In this document: in pieces, positions 31,682 to 63,254 of the stretch
How positions within the stretch are numbered: position 1 is the first letter of the stretch
Layout: each line of letters begins with the position of its first letter
DNA from: Nocardia sp. NBC_01503
GTDB taxonomy: Bacteria > Actinomycetota > Actinomycetes > Mycobacteriales > Mycobacteriaceae
Direction: 5' to 3'
Assembly (NCBI RefSeq): GCF_036327755.1
Contig: NZ_CP109596.1
Coordinates: 5,952,001 to 6,016,000 of the forward strand
DNA: 64,000 bases
Notes under the pieces: model-generated
The model's database searches: none
What the model saw: only the letters and a program-made list of their open reading frames with translations
Told to the model about the DNA's origin: nothing
Translations under genes and position numbers: made by a program

Positions 31682-33154
31682 ATGCGCTGCGTCGTATTCG
31701 GAGCTTCCGGGTATATCGGCGGCCGCCTCGTCCCGGAATTGCTCGCCGCCGGTCACACCGTTCGAGTGCTGGCCCGCAATCCGGGCAAACTGATCGAGGC
31801 CGCATGGCGCGATGATGTCGAGATCGTCCGGGGCGACGCCGATTCCGAGGCCGATGTCGCCGCCGCGCTGTCGGGGCAGGACGTGCTGTTCTACCTGGTG
31901 CACTCGCTGACCCGAACCGATTTCGAGACCGTCGATCGTGCGGCGGCGACCACGGTGGCACGGGTGGCGGCCGAGGCGGGTATCGCGCGGATCGTCTACC
32001 TCGGCGGTATCGCCCCGTCGGGTGAACGGCTGTCCCGGCATCTGTCCTCCCGCTCGGAGGTGGGCCGGATCTTCCTCGCGGGCGCGGTCCCGGCGGTGGT
32101 GTTGCAGGCCGCGGTGATCATCGGATCGGGTTCGGCCAGCTTCGAAATGCTGCGCTATCTCACCGAACGACTGCCGATCATGATCACTCCGCGGTGGGTG
32201 CGCAATCGCATCCAGCCGATCGCCGTGCGCGATGTGCTGTACTACCTCACCCGTGCCGCGGAGCTGCCCGCCGACGTGAGCGCCGCCTTCGACATCGGCG
32301 GCCCGGAGGTGCTGACCTATGAGCTGATGATGCGCGAATACGCTCGAACCGCCGGACTCGCCCGCCGGATCATCCTGCCGGTGCCCGTGCTGACCCCGTG
32401 GCTCTCGGCCCAATGGGTCAACCTCGTCACCCCGGTGCCCCGGGCGATCGCGGTGCCGCTGATGGAGTCGCTGGTGAACGATGTGGTCTGCGCTGATCAC
32501 GCGATAGCGCAATACATTCCGGATCCGCCCGCGGGGTTGACCCCCTATCGGCGCGCCCTGGAACTGGCCCTGCAACGTATCCGCGATCGCGAGGTGCCGA
32601 CCCGATGGTCGGACGCCGAAACCGTTCCGGCCCCGTCGGATCCGTTGCCCACCGATCCGGACTGGTCCGGCGGTTCGCTGTATCTCGATGTGCGCGAACG
32701 GCATACGACCGCGAGTCAGGAGGCGGTATGGGGGGTGATCGAATCCATCGGGGGTGTGCACGGCTGGTACTCCTTCCCGCTGGCCTGGTCGCTGCGCGGC
32801 TGGATCGACCGGTTCGCCGGCGGTGCGGGACTGGTCCGCGGGCGTCGTGATCCGCACCGGTTGCGCGCGGGGGAGGCCCTGGACTGGTGGCGGGTGGACG
32901 CCATCGACCGTCCGAATGTGCTGCGACTGCGCGCGGAGATGCGGGTTCCCGGCCGGGCCTGGCTGGAACTGTCGGTCACCCCGGCCGCGCGCGGCGGCGC
33001 GCTCTACCGTCAGCGCGCGGTCTTCGAACCACACGGCCTGGCCGGGCATCTGTATTGGAAGACGATCGTCCCGTTCCACGCCGTCATCTTCGGCGGCATG
33101 GCGCGCAATATCACCGGCGCGGCGGAACGGGTGAGCCGCATCCAGCACCGGTGA
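31682..33154 (+). CDS. NAD(P)-binding SDR fused to DUF2867
   Basis: 490 aa. The N-terminal half is an atypical SDR/NmrA-like Rossmann domain (CVVFGASGYIGGRLVPELLAAGHTVRVLARNP) with LFYLVHSLTR and RIVYLGGIAP. The C-terminal half (from about 330) is DUF2867, a helix-grip domain (VWGVIESIGGVHGWYSFPLAW, FAGGAGLVRGRRDPHRLRAGEALDWWRV). Fused proteins of this type are common beside the FAD oxidase/CFA genes in actinobacteria. Reaction unknown; a lipid or quinone-like substrate is a guess. Transcription is probably controlled by operator B. Confidence 0.9.
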   Translation: MRCVVFGASGYIGGRLVPELLAAGHTVRVLARNPGKLIEAAWRDDVEIVRGDADSEADVAAALSGQDVLFYLVHSLTRTDFETVDRAAATTVARVAAEAGIARIVYLGGIAPSGERLSRHLSSRSEVGRIFLAGAVPAVVLQAAVIIGSGSASFEMLRYLTERLPIMITPRWVRNRIQPIAVRDVLYYLTRAAELPADVSAAFDIGGPEVLTYELMMREYARTAGLARRIILPVPVLTPWLSAQWVNLVTPVPRAIAVPLMESLVNDVVCADHAIAQYIPDPPAGLTPYRRALELALQRIRDREVPTRWSDAETVPAPSDPLPTDPDWSGGSLYLDVRERHTTASQEAVWGVIESIGGVHGWYSFPLAWSLRGWIDRFAGGAGLVRGRRDPHRLRAGEALDWWRVDAIDRPNVLRLRAEMRVPGRAWLELSVTPAARGGALYRQRAVFEPHGLAGHLYWKTIVPFHAVIFGGMARNITGAAERVSRIQHR

Positions 33155-33260
33155 ATTCGAATTCGCACCAATCCGATCGCGGATCGGCTCCGATACCCTC
33201 CCTGGCCGTTCCGACTCGGGAGCGGTCATTCGCTGCTCCACAATTCGAGAGGGCTCGTTC

Positions 33261-33641
33261 ATGACATCGATCAGTACCCTGCACGGAATCGGCGCCGCCT
33301 TGGCCATCGGCGGATTTGCCGCCGGGACAGCATTATTCGGGGCGGGCGCGGCCTATGCCGATCCGATGGGCGATCTCGAACCGCTGTTGAGCTCGAGCTG
33401 TTCGTTCGCGCAGATCGATTCGGCCCTGCACCAGGTGGCGCCCGATACCGCCGCGCAGTTGGACGCGGCTCCGGGGCAGAAGGCCGCATTGAAGAACGCC
33501 TACGACCAGCCGGCGGATCAGCGGCGGGCCTCCTTCCAGCAGTTGATCGCCGAACAGCAGCGAATGGGTGTCACCGCGACCGCCAATCAGGATTTCGGCG
33601 CCAAGATGAGCCAGGTGGTCGACACCTGCCACCAGTACTGA
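33261..33641 (+). CDS. hemophore-related exported protein (Rv0203-like family)
   Basis: 126 aa. Sec signal peptide (GIGAALAIGGFAAGTALFGAGAAYA, cleavage near residue 33), then a helical domain with two cysteines (SSSCSFAQIDSALHQVAPDTAAQLD ... QVVDTCHQY) matching the mycobacterial hemophore-like family. Family members carry haem outside the cell. The Tyr and His residues that would bind haem cannot be fixed from one sequence. GAGAGGG precedes the ATG. It is convergent with the lone rskA copy. Confidence 0.85.
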   Translation: MTSISTLHGIGAALAIGGFAAGTALFGAGAAYADPMGDLEPLLSSSCSFAQIDSALHQVAPDTAAQLDAAPGQKAALKNAYDQPADQRRASFQQLIAEQQRMGVTATANQDFGAKMSQVVDTCHQY

Positions 33642-33655
33642 GCTGACGTATCGGC

Positions 33656-33679
33656 CGCCGAGGTCAACCGGTCTCGGCG
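33656..33679. terminator. short hairpin between convergent genes
   Basis: CGCCGAG (33656-33662) and CTCGGCG (33673-33679) form a 7-bp stem with a 10-base loop, placed between the hemophore-like stop (33641) and the rskA-copy stop (33705). No T-run. Confidence 0.4.
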
Positions 33680-33704
33680 CCGCAGCCGTTGTGCCATATC
33701 GGAA

Positions 33705-34433
33705 TCAGATGATTTGCACCGCGACGACCGGGGCGGTGGTGGGTTGCGGCGAACCTCCGGCGGGTTCGACCGACAGGGCGACCAGTTCGGCATGATCGAG
33801 GCGCACGAGCAGGGGAGCTCGGTCGGTGGGCAGCGCGGCGAAGACGGTGACCGATTGTGGTTGCCCCGCCGGGAGTATCAACCACAATTGGTACGCGTGA
33901 CCGGTCGGCGGATCCGGTACCGCGACGAAAGATACTGTGGCGGTGTTCAATTCGCGCGAGAATCGGACGGTTATGGTGCCGCCCCCGGTGAGTCGCGCGG
34001 TTCGGCCGTGGGTGTCGGCGTGGCTGAGCACCTGTTCGGCGGTGACGCGGCCGGATTCACCGAAACGGCCCATGGTCACCGCGATCACCGCCCCGATCGC
34101 GATCATCGCTATCAGGGCCGCCGCGGCGAGTGCCCAGCGCCGCCCGCGCACCCGATGTTCGGGCGGCGACTGCGGCGGTGTGGTGCCGAGCTGATCGTCC
34201 AGGGCGCGTTGCAGGGCCGCTTCCAGGCCGGGTGGCGCGGGATGGGCGTCCGCCGTCGTCATTACCGCCAGGGTCTCGCGAATCTCGTGGACGGCGCTGC
34301 GGAAGTCGGCCGCGGTGTTCTCGTCGGCGGCGTTCAACAACTGCTCGACCGCCTCGCGTTCACTGTCGGTGAGCGCGTCGAGGGCGTACGGGTACGCCGA
34401 CTCGAGCAGGTCGGGTTCATGGTGCTCAGGCAT
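33705..34433 (-). CDS. anti-sigma K factor (RskA-like), partner of a decayed sigma gene
   Basis: 242 aa. Layout of RskA: an N-terminal cytoplasmic sigma-binding domain (ESAYPYALDALTDSEREAVEQLL), one transmembrane helix at about 98-118 (WALAAAALIAMIAIGAVIAVTM) and an extracytoplasmic domain ending PAGGSPQPTTAPVVAV. It appears intact and overlaps the 3' end of the sigK-like remnant, so the pair was an operon. With its sigma partner lacking the -35-binding domain, it may be unemployed or may bind the intact SigK at 35967 (inference). A second RskA is at 36641. Confidence 0.9.
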   Translation of the reverse strand: MPEHHEPDLLESAYPYALDALTDSEREAVEQLLNAADENTAADFRSAVHEIRETLAVMTTADAHPAPPGLEAALQRALDDQLGTTPPQSPPEHRVRGRRWALAAAALIAMIAIGAVIAVTMGRFGESGRVTAEQVLSHADTHGRTARLTGGGTITVRFSRELNTATVSFVAVPDPPTGHAYQLWLILPAGQPQSVTVFAALPTDRAPLLVRLDHAELVALSVEPAGGSPQPTTAPVVAVQII

Positions 34434-34731
34434 CGTTCATCGATCCTGCCAAACAGGTCCGCAGGCGTTTCAGACCCTCGCGGATGCGTAGTTCGAGGCG
34501 CACTCGGTCAACTGCCCGGCGATGGGTGCGCATCATCGGCCAGCCGATCGGACTGGCCAGTCGTTCGTCATAGTGCGTCGCCGCGTTCCAGACGTACAGG
34601 TAGACCTCCTGGGTGATCTCCGCGGCCGCGGTATCGCGGCGCGGTACGCGCAAGGCCGGTCCGAATACTCGGTCATGGGTGGATCGGTAGCACTGGGGAA
34701 AGCGTTGCGGGCGCCGCGGCGAAATCGGCAA
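34426..34731 (-). pseudogene. decayed sigK-like ECF sigma factor
   Basis: A 101-codon frame, opened only by a TTG, holds a worn sigma-2 region (YRSTHDRVFGPALRV, EITQEVYLYVWNAATHYDERLASPIGW, THRRAVDRVR). It then jumps in frame directly to the very end of sigma-4 (RIREGLKRLRTCLAGS). Compared with the intact SigK at 35967, about 75-80 residues, including the sigma-4 HTH, are deleted, and the N-terminus before FPQCYRST is lost. Substitutions such as FYRST to CYRST and WLMM to WPMM support decay. It overlaps the start of its rskA partner. Confidence 0.85.
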
Positions 34732-35207
34732 ACAAACTGGTCAGTCGGTGCGAGGCATGGGATGTGGGGTCACGCCGCGTCACCGCGAGACTAGTTGTGC
34801 TCGTCGATCCAGGGGAAGCATCCCGCCGGTATTCAGCGTGGCGAACCGGGGAGTGTCCCCCCCGGCGCCGGCGCCGCCGCAGGTTCGGCGACGGCACCGC
34901 TGATCACGGCGTTATCACGTCGCGACCCCGGAGCTCGGCTTCGACATGCGCACTCACCCGATTTGGATTCGGCACGGAGTTTTTTCGGATTGGACCAAAC
35001 CCTCGCCCGGGTCTGGGCGAAACCCTTTGTGTAGTCGTTGAATATCGACGGCCACCGGGGCCCTGAGCCAGCCCCGTGCGCGGAGATCACCGGTCGGCCC
35101 CAGTCCACCCCGACCTGATTCGGCCGGTGATCGCGCGAGACCGGGGGATTGCGAAATCTTTTACGCCCCGGGCCCTGAGACCGGGCCCGATCACAAAGGA
35201 AACGAAC
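34732..35207 (+). other. 476-bp non-coding region upstream of the fasciclin gene
   Basis: This gap separates the sigK remnant from the fasciclin lipoprotein. Part is probably the eroded 5' portion of the remnant. It contains a small G/C hairpin in CGCCCGGGTCTGGGCG near 35007, the 16-mer GATTGCGAAATCTTTT at 35147-35162 shared with the NRPS promoter, and a hairpin (CGGGCCC at 35169-35175 with GGGCCCG at 35183-35189) just before the ribosome binding site. I see no convincing gene in it. Confidence 0.6.
35147..35162 (+). promoter_or_regulatory. 16-mer shared with the NRPS promoter (copy 1)
   Basis: GATTGCGAAATCTTTT, 45 bp before the fasciclin start codon (35208). It contains the semi-palindrome GATT-NNNN-AATC. 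The exact reverse complement lies at 39045-39060. Either a common operator or a relic of duplication. Confidence 0.5.
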
Positions 35208-35843
35208 ATGAACCTGACCCAGCGAACTCTTGCCGTGACCATCGCCCTGACCGCGGCCGCCGCCGGTATCTCCGGTTGTAGCAATGACAAGTCGGATTCG
35301 AGCAGCACCTCGACCACCACGATGGCGGCCTCCAGCTCCGCCGCGGCCGCGGCCGACCTGGTGGGTCCCGGATGCAAGGACTACGCACAGCAGGTGCCCA
35401 CCGGTGCCGGATCGGTGAGCGGTATGGCCCAGGATCCGGTGGCGGTCGCGGCCTCGCATAATCCGCTGCTCACCAAGCTCGTCGCGGCGGTCTCGGGCCA
35501 ACTCAATCCGCAGGTCAACCTGGTCGACACCCTCGACGGCGGACAATTCACCGTCTTCGCACCGGTGGATACGGCCTTCGCGAAAGTCCCAGCGGCTACT
35601 GTTGATTCGCTCGAGACCGATTCGGCCACGCTCACCAAGATCCTCACGTACCACGTCGTGCCCGGGCAGATCGCGCCCGACAAGATCGCCGGTGCGCATA
35701 AGACGGTCGAGGGGGGCGAGGTGACCGTCACCGGCAGCGGGGACAACCTCAAAGTCGGTGACGCCTCGGTGATCTGCGGTGGGGTGCGTACCGCGAACGC
35801 GACGGTCTACATGATCGACAGCGTTCTCATGCCGCCCGCCTGA
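35208..35843 (+). CDS. fasciclin-domain lipoprotein (MPT83/MPT70-like)
   Basis: 211 aa, with AAAGGAAA upstream of the ATG. Signal peptide with lipobox ISGC (Cys near 24), Ser/Thr/Ala-rich linker, a [12 protein letters not shown] segment typical of MPT83/MPT70, then one FAS1 domain ([73 protein letters not shown]). In M. tuberculosis the orthologous antigens are the main SigK targets. Here the gene sits directly upstream of an intact sigK-rskA pair. Cell-surface adhesion is the general role of FAS1 proteins. Confidence 0.93.
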   Translation: MNLTQRTLAVTIALTAAAAGISGCSNDKSDSSSTSTTTMAASSSAAAAADLVGPGCKDYAQQVPTGAGSVSGMAQDPVAVAASHNPLLTKLVAAVSGQLNPQVNLVDTLDGGQFTVFAPVDTAFAKVPAATVDSLETDSATLTKILTYHVVPGQIAPDKIAGAHKTVEGGEVTVTGSGDNLKVGDASVICGGVRTANATVYMIDSVLMPPA

Positions 35844-35966
35844 TCGGACGGTTCATACGCCATGGTCGCTCAGATTCAATACGCCGTCAGGAGACGAGGG
35901 ACAGATGTCGACGCCGCGAATTCCGTTCACCCGGGCCAGAACTGGAGGAATAGCGCAGGTGCCAGC

Positions 35967-36644
35967 GTGACAGAGGAAGAGCATTCGCGGGTCGTACCAC
36001 TGTTCCGGGATCTCGGCGGGGAATTCGTGGCCGGGGATTCGGCGCCCGGTCCGGCCTGCCCCACCGGGGGGATCGCCCGTGACGAACAGCTGACCCGGCG
36101 CCTGAGCGGTCTGGTCGTGGCGGTGGGCGGCGGTGATCGCGATGCCTTCACCGAGCTGTACCGACTGACCAGTCACCGCGTCTTCGGCCTGGCGCTACGT
36201 ATGTCGCGCAATCGCGCGACGGCTGAGGAGGTCACGCAGGAGGTGTACCTCCAGGCGTGGTCATTGGCGGACCGCTACGACGAGCGCGTGTCGAGCCCGA
36301 TGGGCTGGCTCATGATGCTGACCCACCGGCGCGCGGTCGATCGCATTCGGGTGGAGAACTCCGCCGCGAATCGCGAACTCGTCTACGGGCAACTACATAT
36401 GGGCCGCGATCACGATGTCGTACTCGAAGCCGTCGAACAGCGGATGGACGAGTCGGATGTGCTGCGCTGCCTGGCGACATTGACCCCGCTGCAGCGCGAC
36501 ACCATCGCGCTCGCCTACTACGGCGGTCGAACCTACACCGAGGTCGCCGAACAACTGGGCACACCGGTGCCCACCGTGAAAACCCGTATTCGTGACGGTC
36601 TCAAGCGCCTAGCGGCCTGTCTGACAGGAGGTGAACTCCCATGA
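35967..36644 (+). CDS. sigK: ECF sigma factor SigK
   Basis: 225 aa from GTG 35967. Region 2 (DAFTELYRLTSHRVFGLALRMSRNRATAEEVTQEVYLQAW ... SSPMGWLMMLTHRRAVDRIR) and region 4 (LRCLATLTPLQRDTIALAYYGGRTYTEVAEQLGTPVPTVKTRIRDGLKRL) are both complete. It closely follows the sigK pattern of mycobacteria and is coupled by a 4-bp overlap to its anti-sigma factor. Likely targets are the fasciclin gene just upstream and this operon. The start is uncertain because the ribosome binding site is weak; upstream in-frame codons exist. Confidence 0.92.
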   Translation: MTEEEHSRVVPLFRDLGGEFVAGDSAPGPACPTGGIARDEQLTRRLSGLVVAVGGGDRDAFTELYRLTSHRVFGLALRMSRNRATAEEVTQEVYLQAWSLADRYDERVSSPMGWLMMLTHRRAVDRIRVENSAANRELVYGQLHMGRDHDVVLEAVEQRMDESDVLRCLATLTPLQRDTIALAYYGGRTYTEVAEQLGTPVPTVKTRIRDGLKRLAACLTGGELP

Positions 36645-37390
36645 GCGCCATCGAGCGGCCCGGCATCGAGCCGGGCAGCGATCTGCTCGAGCTCGCTTAC
36701 CCCTATGCGATCGACGCGGTGACCGACGGTGAACGCGAGGAGATCGAGCTGCGGCGCGCGCATGCCGATCGGCTGACCGCGGCCGAGTTCGATGCCATCG
36801 TGGCCTGGGTGCGGGAGACGATGGCGGATCTCAGCATCGCCGACTCCTGTTCTCCTCCGGCTGATCTCGAGGATCGACTGATGCGCGCCCTCGACCGGGT
36901 GACGGTGCCGCCGCCCGCCGAGACCGCTCGGCGCCGCACCCAGCCCCATCGGTGGTACTGGCTCACCGCGGCGGCCGTGGTGATCGTGGCGATCGGAATG
37001 GGGCTCGGGTTCACCGTCTTTCGATCCGCCGAGCGCCCCGCCGCCGATGTGCTCTCGGCTGCCCTGATCGATCGGCAGCCCGATATGACGGCGCGGGTGG
37101 TGCCGGTCAGCTCCGGCGGGGAGCTCGAGATTCACACCTCCGCAACACTTTCCGCCGCTTCTGTCCGGTTTCTTGCGGTTCCGGAGCCGCCCGCCGGACA
37201 CACCTACCAGATGTGGCTGGTGCCGCTGGGCGGCACTCCGCGCTCGACCGCCGTACTCGATACGATCGTCGGCGATCCGCTGGTGATGCCGTTCCAGTCG
37301 GTGGACACCCTGGCGGTCACCGTGGAACCACTCGGTGGATCGCCGCAGCCGACGACCACGCCGATCGTCAGCCTCAACCTCGTCACATGA
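36641..37390 (+). CDS. rskA: anti-sigma K factor RskA
   Basis: 249 aa. N-terminal anti-sigma domain (DLLELAYPYAIDAVTDGEREEIELRRAHADRLTAAEFDAIVAWVRETMADL), a transmembrane helix at about 105-127 (WYWLTAAAVVIVAIGMGLGFTVF) and an extracytoplasmic RskA domain ending EPLGGSPQPTTTPIVSLNLV. RskA proteins hold SigK inactive at the membrane until proteolysed under a redox signal. The start overlaps the sigK stop (ATGA), and the stop overlaps the next gene in the same way. Confidence 0.92.
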   Translation: MSAIERPGIEPGSDLLELAYPYAIDAVTDGEREEIELRRAHADRLTAAEFDAIVAWVRETMADLSIADSCSPPADLEDRLMRALDRVTVPPPAETARRRTQPHRWYWLTAAAVVIVAIGMGLGFTVFRSAERPAADVLSAALIDRQPDMTARVVPVSSGGELEIHTSATLSAASVRFLAVPEPPAGHTYQMWLVPLGGTPRSTAVLDTIVGDPLVMPFQSVDTLAVTVEPLGGSPQPTTTPIVSLNLVT

Positions 37391-38931
37391 GCGCGGGCGG
37401 AGCGGGCCCGGGCGCCGGCCACCGCCGAATACGCGGTGCGGCAGCCGGACTGCTCGCGGCGGCCACTGTACTGGGCGTCGGACATCTGGCGGCCGTACTG
37501 ATCGATCCGGCCTCCTCGCCGTTCTTCGTTCTGGGCGCCACCATGGTCGATCACACGCCGCATGCCTTGAAGGACGCCGCGATTCGGCGCTTCGGCAGCA
37601 ATGACAAGCTCGCGCTGTTCGTCTCCATGGGCATGGTCATGGCACTGGGCGCGGCGCTGGCGGGCATGCTGGAGCGCCGTCGGCCGCTCGGGAGTCTGCT
37701 GCTGATCGGACTGGGTGCGCTGACCGTGGCCGCCGCACTGCGGCGGCCCACCGCCACCGTATGGTTCGCGGTGCCGACCATAGTCGGCATCATCGCGGGA
37801 ATCGTGGCGTTGCGCACGCTGACGACCGGATCGCCCGCGCCGCGTATCGCCGAGCCGATATCGATGTCGCGCCGCCGTTTTCTGATCTCCGCGGCCGGTG
37901 TCGGCGCGATCGCGGTCGGTGCCGCGGCGGCGGGGAGGTGGCTGGGTACGCGGTTGCGCGATGTCGTCGCGGACCGGGCTCGTTTCGTACTGCCGCGGCC
38001 CGACCGATCCGCACCGGCGATCACCGAGGAGGTCCAGCCGCAGGTCGGCGGGCTCACGCCCTTCCTCACCGGCGCCGATCGCTTCTATCGGGTCGATACG
38101 GCATTGCAGGTGCCCGCGCTCACCAGCGGCGACTGGCGGCTGCGGATTCACGGAATGACCGATCGCACCGTGGAATTCGATATGGATCGACTGCGGCGGC
38201 GTGCGGCCGTCGAGCGCGTCATCACCCTGACCTGTGTGTCGAACGAGGTCGGTGGTGAGCTGGCCGGTACCGCTCGCTGGCTCGGATATCCGCTGGCCGA
38301 GCTGCTCACCGAGGCCGGTGCGCAGCCGGACGCCGATATGCTGCTGTCCCGCAGTATCGACGGATTCACCGCCGGCACACCATTATCGGCGGTTCTCGAT
38401 GGGCGCGATGCCCTGCTCGCCATCGGGATGAACGGTGCGCCGTTGCCGCTCGCGCACGGCTATCCGGCGCGGTTGATCGTGCCCGGCCTCTACGGGTATG
38501 TCTCTGCCACCAAGTGGGTGGTGGATCTCGAGTTGACGCGGTTCGATGCCGTGCGCGCCTACTGGACCGAGCGCGGCTGGGCCGATCGCGCGCCGATCAA
38601 GACCGCCTCGCGGATCGATGTGCCCGCGGCATTCGCGACGGTTGCGGCCGGACCGGTGACGGTCGCGGGAACCGCCTGGGCGCAGCGGCGCGGTATCGCC
38701 GCGGTGCGGGTGCGGGTCGATGACGGGCCCTGGCAGTCCGCCACGCTCGCCGCCGAATACTCGATCGACACCTGGCGGCAATGGACCTGGCAATGGCAGG
38801 CGACCCCGGGCAATCACACGCTGCGGGTGCGCGCCACCGACGGCCGGGGCGAGCTCCAGACCGAGCAGCGCACGCCGCCGTTCCCGAGCGGTTCCACCGG
38901 CTGGCACAGCCGCGTGGTGACGGTCCGTTGA
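37387..38931 (+). CDS. membrane-tethered molybdopterin-dependent oxidoreductase (sulfite oxidase-like)
   Basis: 514 aa. The N-terminal 150 residues hold four or five hydrophobic helices. A SRRRFLISAAG twin-Arg motif starts at residue 161, then comes the Mo-cofactor domain with the conserved Cys ligand at residue 283 (VITLTCVSNEVGG), GTARWLGYPLAELL, HGYPARLIVPGLYGYVSATKWV and a C-terminal dimerisation-type domain (TVAGTAWAQRRGIAAVRVRVDDGPW). Related enzymes use Mo-molybdopterin on the outer face of the membrane. Substrate unknown. It overlaps the rskA stop by 4 bp, so it is part of the sigK operon. An internal Tat-like motif after a membrane region is unusual. Confidence 0.87.
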   Translation: MSAGGAGPGAGHRRIRGAAAGLLAAATVLGVGHLAAVLIDPASSPFFVLGATMVDHTPHALKDAAIRRFGSNDKLALFVSMGMVMALGAALAGMLERRRPLGSLLLIGLGALTVAAALRRPTATVWFAVPTIVGIIAGIVALRTLTTGSPAPRIAEPISMSRRRFLISAAGVGAIAVGAAAAGRWLGTRLRDVVADRARFVLPRPDRSAPAITEEVQPQVGGLTPFLTGADRFYRVDTALQVPALTSGDWRLRIHGMTDRTVEFDMDRLRRRAAVERVITLTCVSNEVGGELAGTARWLGYPLAELLTEAGAQPDADMLLSRSIDGFTAGTPLSAVLDGRDALLAIGMNGAPLPLAHGYPARLIVPGLYGYVSATKWVVDLELTRFDAVRAYWTERGWADRAPIKTASRIDVPAAFATVAAGPVTVAGTAWAQRRGIAAVRVRVDDGPWQSATLAAEYSIDTWRQWTWQWQATPGNHTLRVRATDGRGELQTEQRTPPFPSGSTGWHSRVVTVR

Positions 38932-38961
38932 CCGCCCGCCTGATCACCCGTATGTCCCCTC

Positions 38962-38989
38962 TCGGCCGGACGTGCGCACGTCCGGCCGA
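38962..38989. terminator. 28-bp perfect palindrome after the sigK operon
   Basis: TCGGCCGGACGTGC (38962-38975) is followed immediately by its exact complement (38976-38989), 31 bp after the oxidoreductase stop. As RNA it would fold to a strong hairpin and most likely ends the operon. There is no T-run, and as DNA it could also bind a dimeric protein. Confidence 0.65.
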
Positions 38990-39044
38990 AACGTGCTGCG
39001 GCAGTGAATGAATCACGCCAATTGTCCGAATTGACTGGTTCTCC

Positions 39045-39060
39045 AAAAGATTTCGCAATC
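39045..39060 (-). promoter_or_regulatory. 16-mer shared with the fasciclin promoter (copy 2)
   Basis: AAAAGATTTCGCAATC, the reverse complement of the sequence at 35147-35162, 111 bp upstream of the NRPS start. The NRPS promoter must lie in this 240-bp gap (38932-39171), in which no gene is seen. Confidence 0.5.
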
Positions 39061-39171
39061 TGACCAATCCGGCCGCCTGGTCTGGACGACTCCCTCTGGA
39101 GCTTTGCAGAAATGTTGCTGCATGCCCTAGGGGCACCGTCCATATCCTCTCTCGGCGATTGGAGTGTTTTG

Positions 39172-62324
<23,153 letters not shown>

Positions 62325-62328
<4 letters not shown>

Positions 62329-62549
62329 GCGACACCAATCCCTTCGACGACGAGGCGGGCCGGTTCGCGGTGCTCGTGAACTCCGAAGGCCAGCATTCCC
62401 TCTGGCCGGACTTCGCGCCGGTGCCGGACGGGTGGCAGTCGGTGCACGAGGGCGATCGATCGGACTGCCTCGAATACGTCGATCGGCACTGGACCGATAT
62501 GCGGCCCAACAGCCTGATCGCCGCGATGGCGGGCGAACAGCCCGGCTAG
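62325..62549 (+). CDS. mbtH: MbtH-like protein
   Basis: 74 aa. MbtH signature: [34 protein letters not shown] (with conserved N, E, S, W and P), then [17 protein letters not shown]. MbtH proteins bind and activate NRPS adenylation domains. The ATG overlaps the NRPS stop (ATGA), so the two are translated together. Symbol used for the family, not for the mycobactin gene itself. Confidence 0.97.
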
Positions 62550-62559
62550 CGCCGGAGCG

Positions 62560-62597
62560 ACCGTGGCCGCCATCGTCTCGATGAGGGCGGCCACGGT
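62560..62597. terminator. hairpin terminator after the NRPS-mbtH operon
   Basis: ACCGTGGCCGCC (62560-62571) and GGCGGCCACGGT (62586-62597) form a perfect 12-bp stem with a 14-base loop. It starts 11 bp after the mbtH stop and faces the convergent sigma gene, so it can serve both. Confidence 0.75.
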
Positions 62598-62612
62598 CCG
62601 GTCGTGGTGCGG

Positions 62613-63254
62613 CTAGGAAACCGTGGGAATCCGGCCGAGCCGTTCGATGCTGTCGCGCAAGCGGATAACGATATCGGTCGATGAGATCCCCAGTTGCTCG
62701 GCTACTTCCGAGTACGTCCATCCGCTGTAATAGGTGAGAGTGAGGGTTTCACGCTGTGCCGCCGTGAGCGCCTCGAGTCTGCGCATGATCGCCCCGGCGC
62801 GATGCTCCGCCGCGGCGGTTCCGCAGGCCGGGCCCGATAGGCGTACCGGCGACGGAATCGCGCCGGTGCGGGAACGCGATTCGCCGCGCGCCCGATCCAC
62901 CGCTCGACGATGGGTCAGCGCCACCAGCCAGCCGATCGGAGTGTTCGCTCGCCGGTCGAACTGACCCGCGGACTCCCACACCTGAAGATAGACCTCCTCG
63001 GTAACCCGCTCGGCCACCACCCGCGCCCGTACGATTCGCAGCGCGAGCCCGAATACCCGGTCATGGGTGGACCGATAGAACCGCACGAAGGCCTCACGGT
63101 CACCGTGCGCGATCGCGGCCAACTGCCCGATATGTGAACCGTCGACACCGTCCCGGGGTGTGCGCCGGTCACCCCCGGCCACCGCAACCGGTTTCGGAAC
63201 ATGCTCGTACGAACCATCTTTGTCGATCGCCTGAACGCGCTGTTCATCCGCCAT
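62613..63254 (-). CDS. ECF sigma factor (SigK-like)
   Basis: 213 aa from ATG 63254 (GGAGAAAG upstream). Region 2: DREAFVRFYRSTHDRVFGLALRIVRARVVAERVTEEVYLQVWESA ... TPIGWLVALTHRRAVDRAR. Region 4: LEALTAAQRETLTLTYYSGWTYSEVAEQLGISSTDIVIRLRDSIERL. It is clearly of the SigK type but lacks an adjacent anti-sigma gene. The linker between regions is Pro/Ala-rich, and TEEVY replaces TQEVY. The N-terminal 50 residues are not conserved. Regulation and targets unknown; the NRPS next door is a possible target (inference). Confidence 0.9.
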   Translation of the reverse strand: MADEQRVQAIDKDGSYEHVPKPVAVAGGDRRTPRDGVDGSHIGQLAAIAHGDREAFVRFYRSTHDRVFGLALRIVRARVVAERVTEEVYLQVWESAGQFDRRANTPIGWLVALTHRRAVDRARGESRSRTGAIPSPVRLSGPACGTAAAEHRAGAIMRRLEALTAAQRETLTLTYYSGWTYSEVAEQLGISSTDIVIRLRDSIERLGRIPTVS

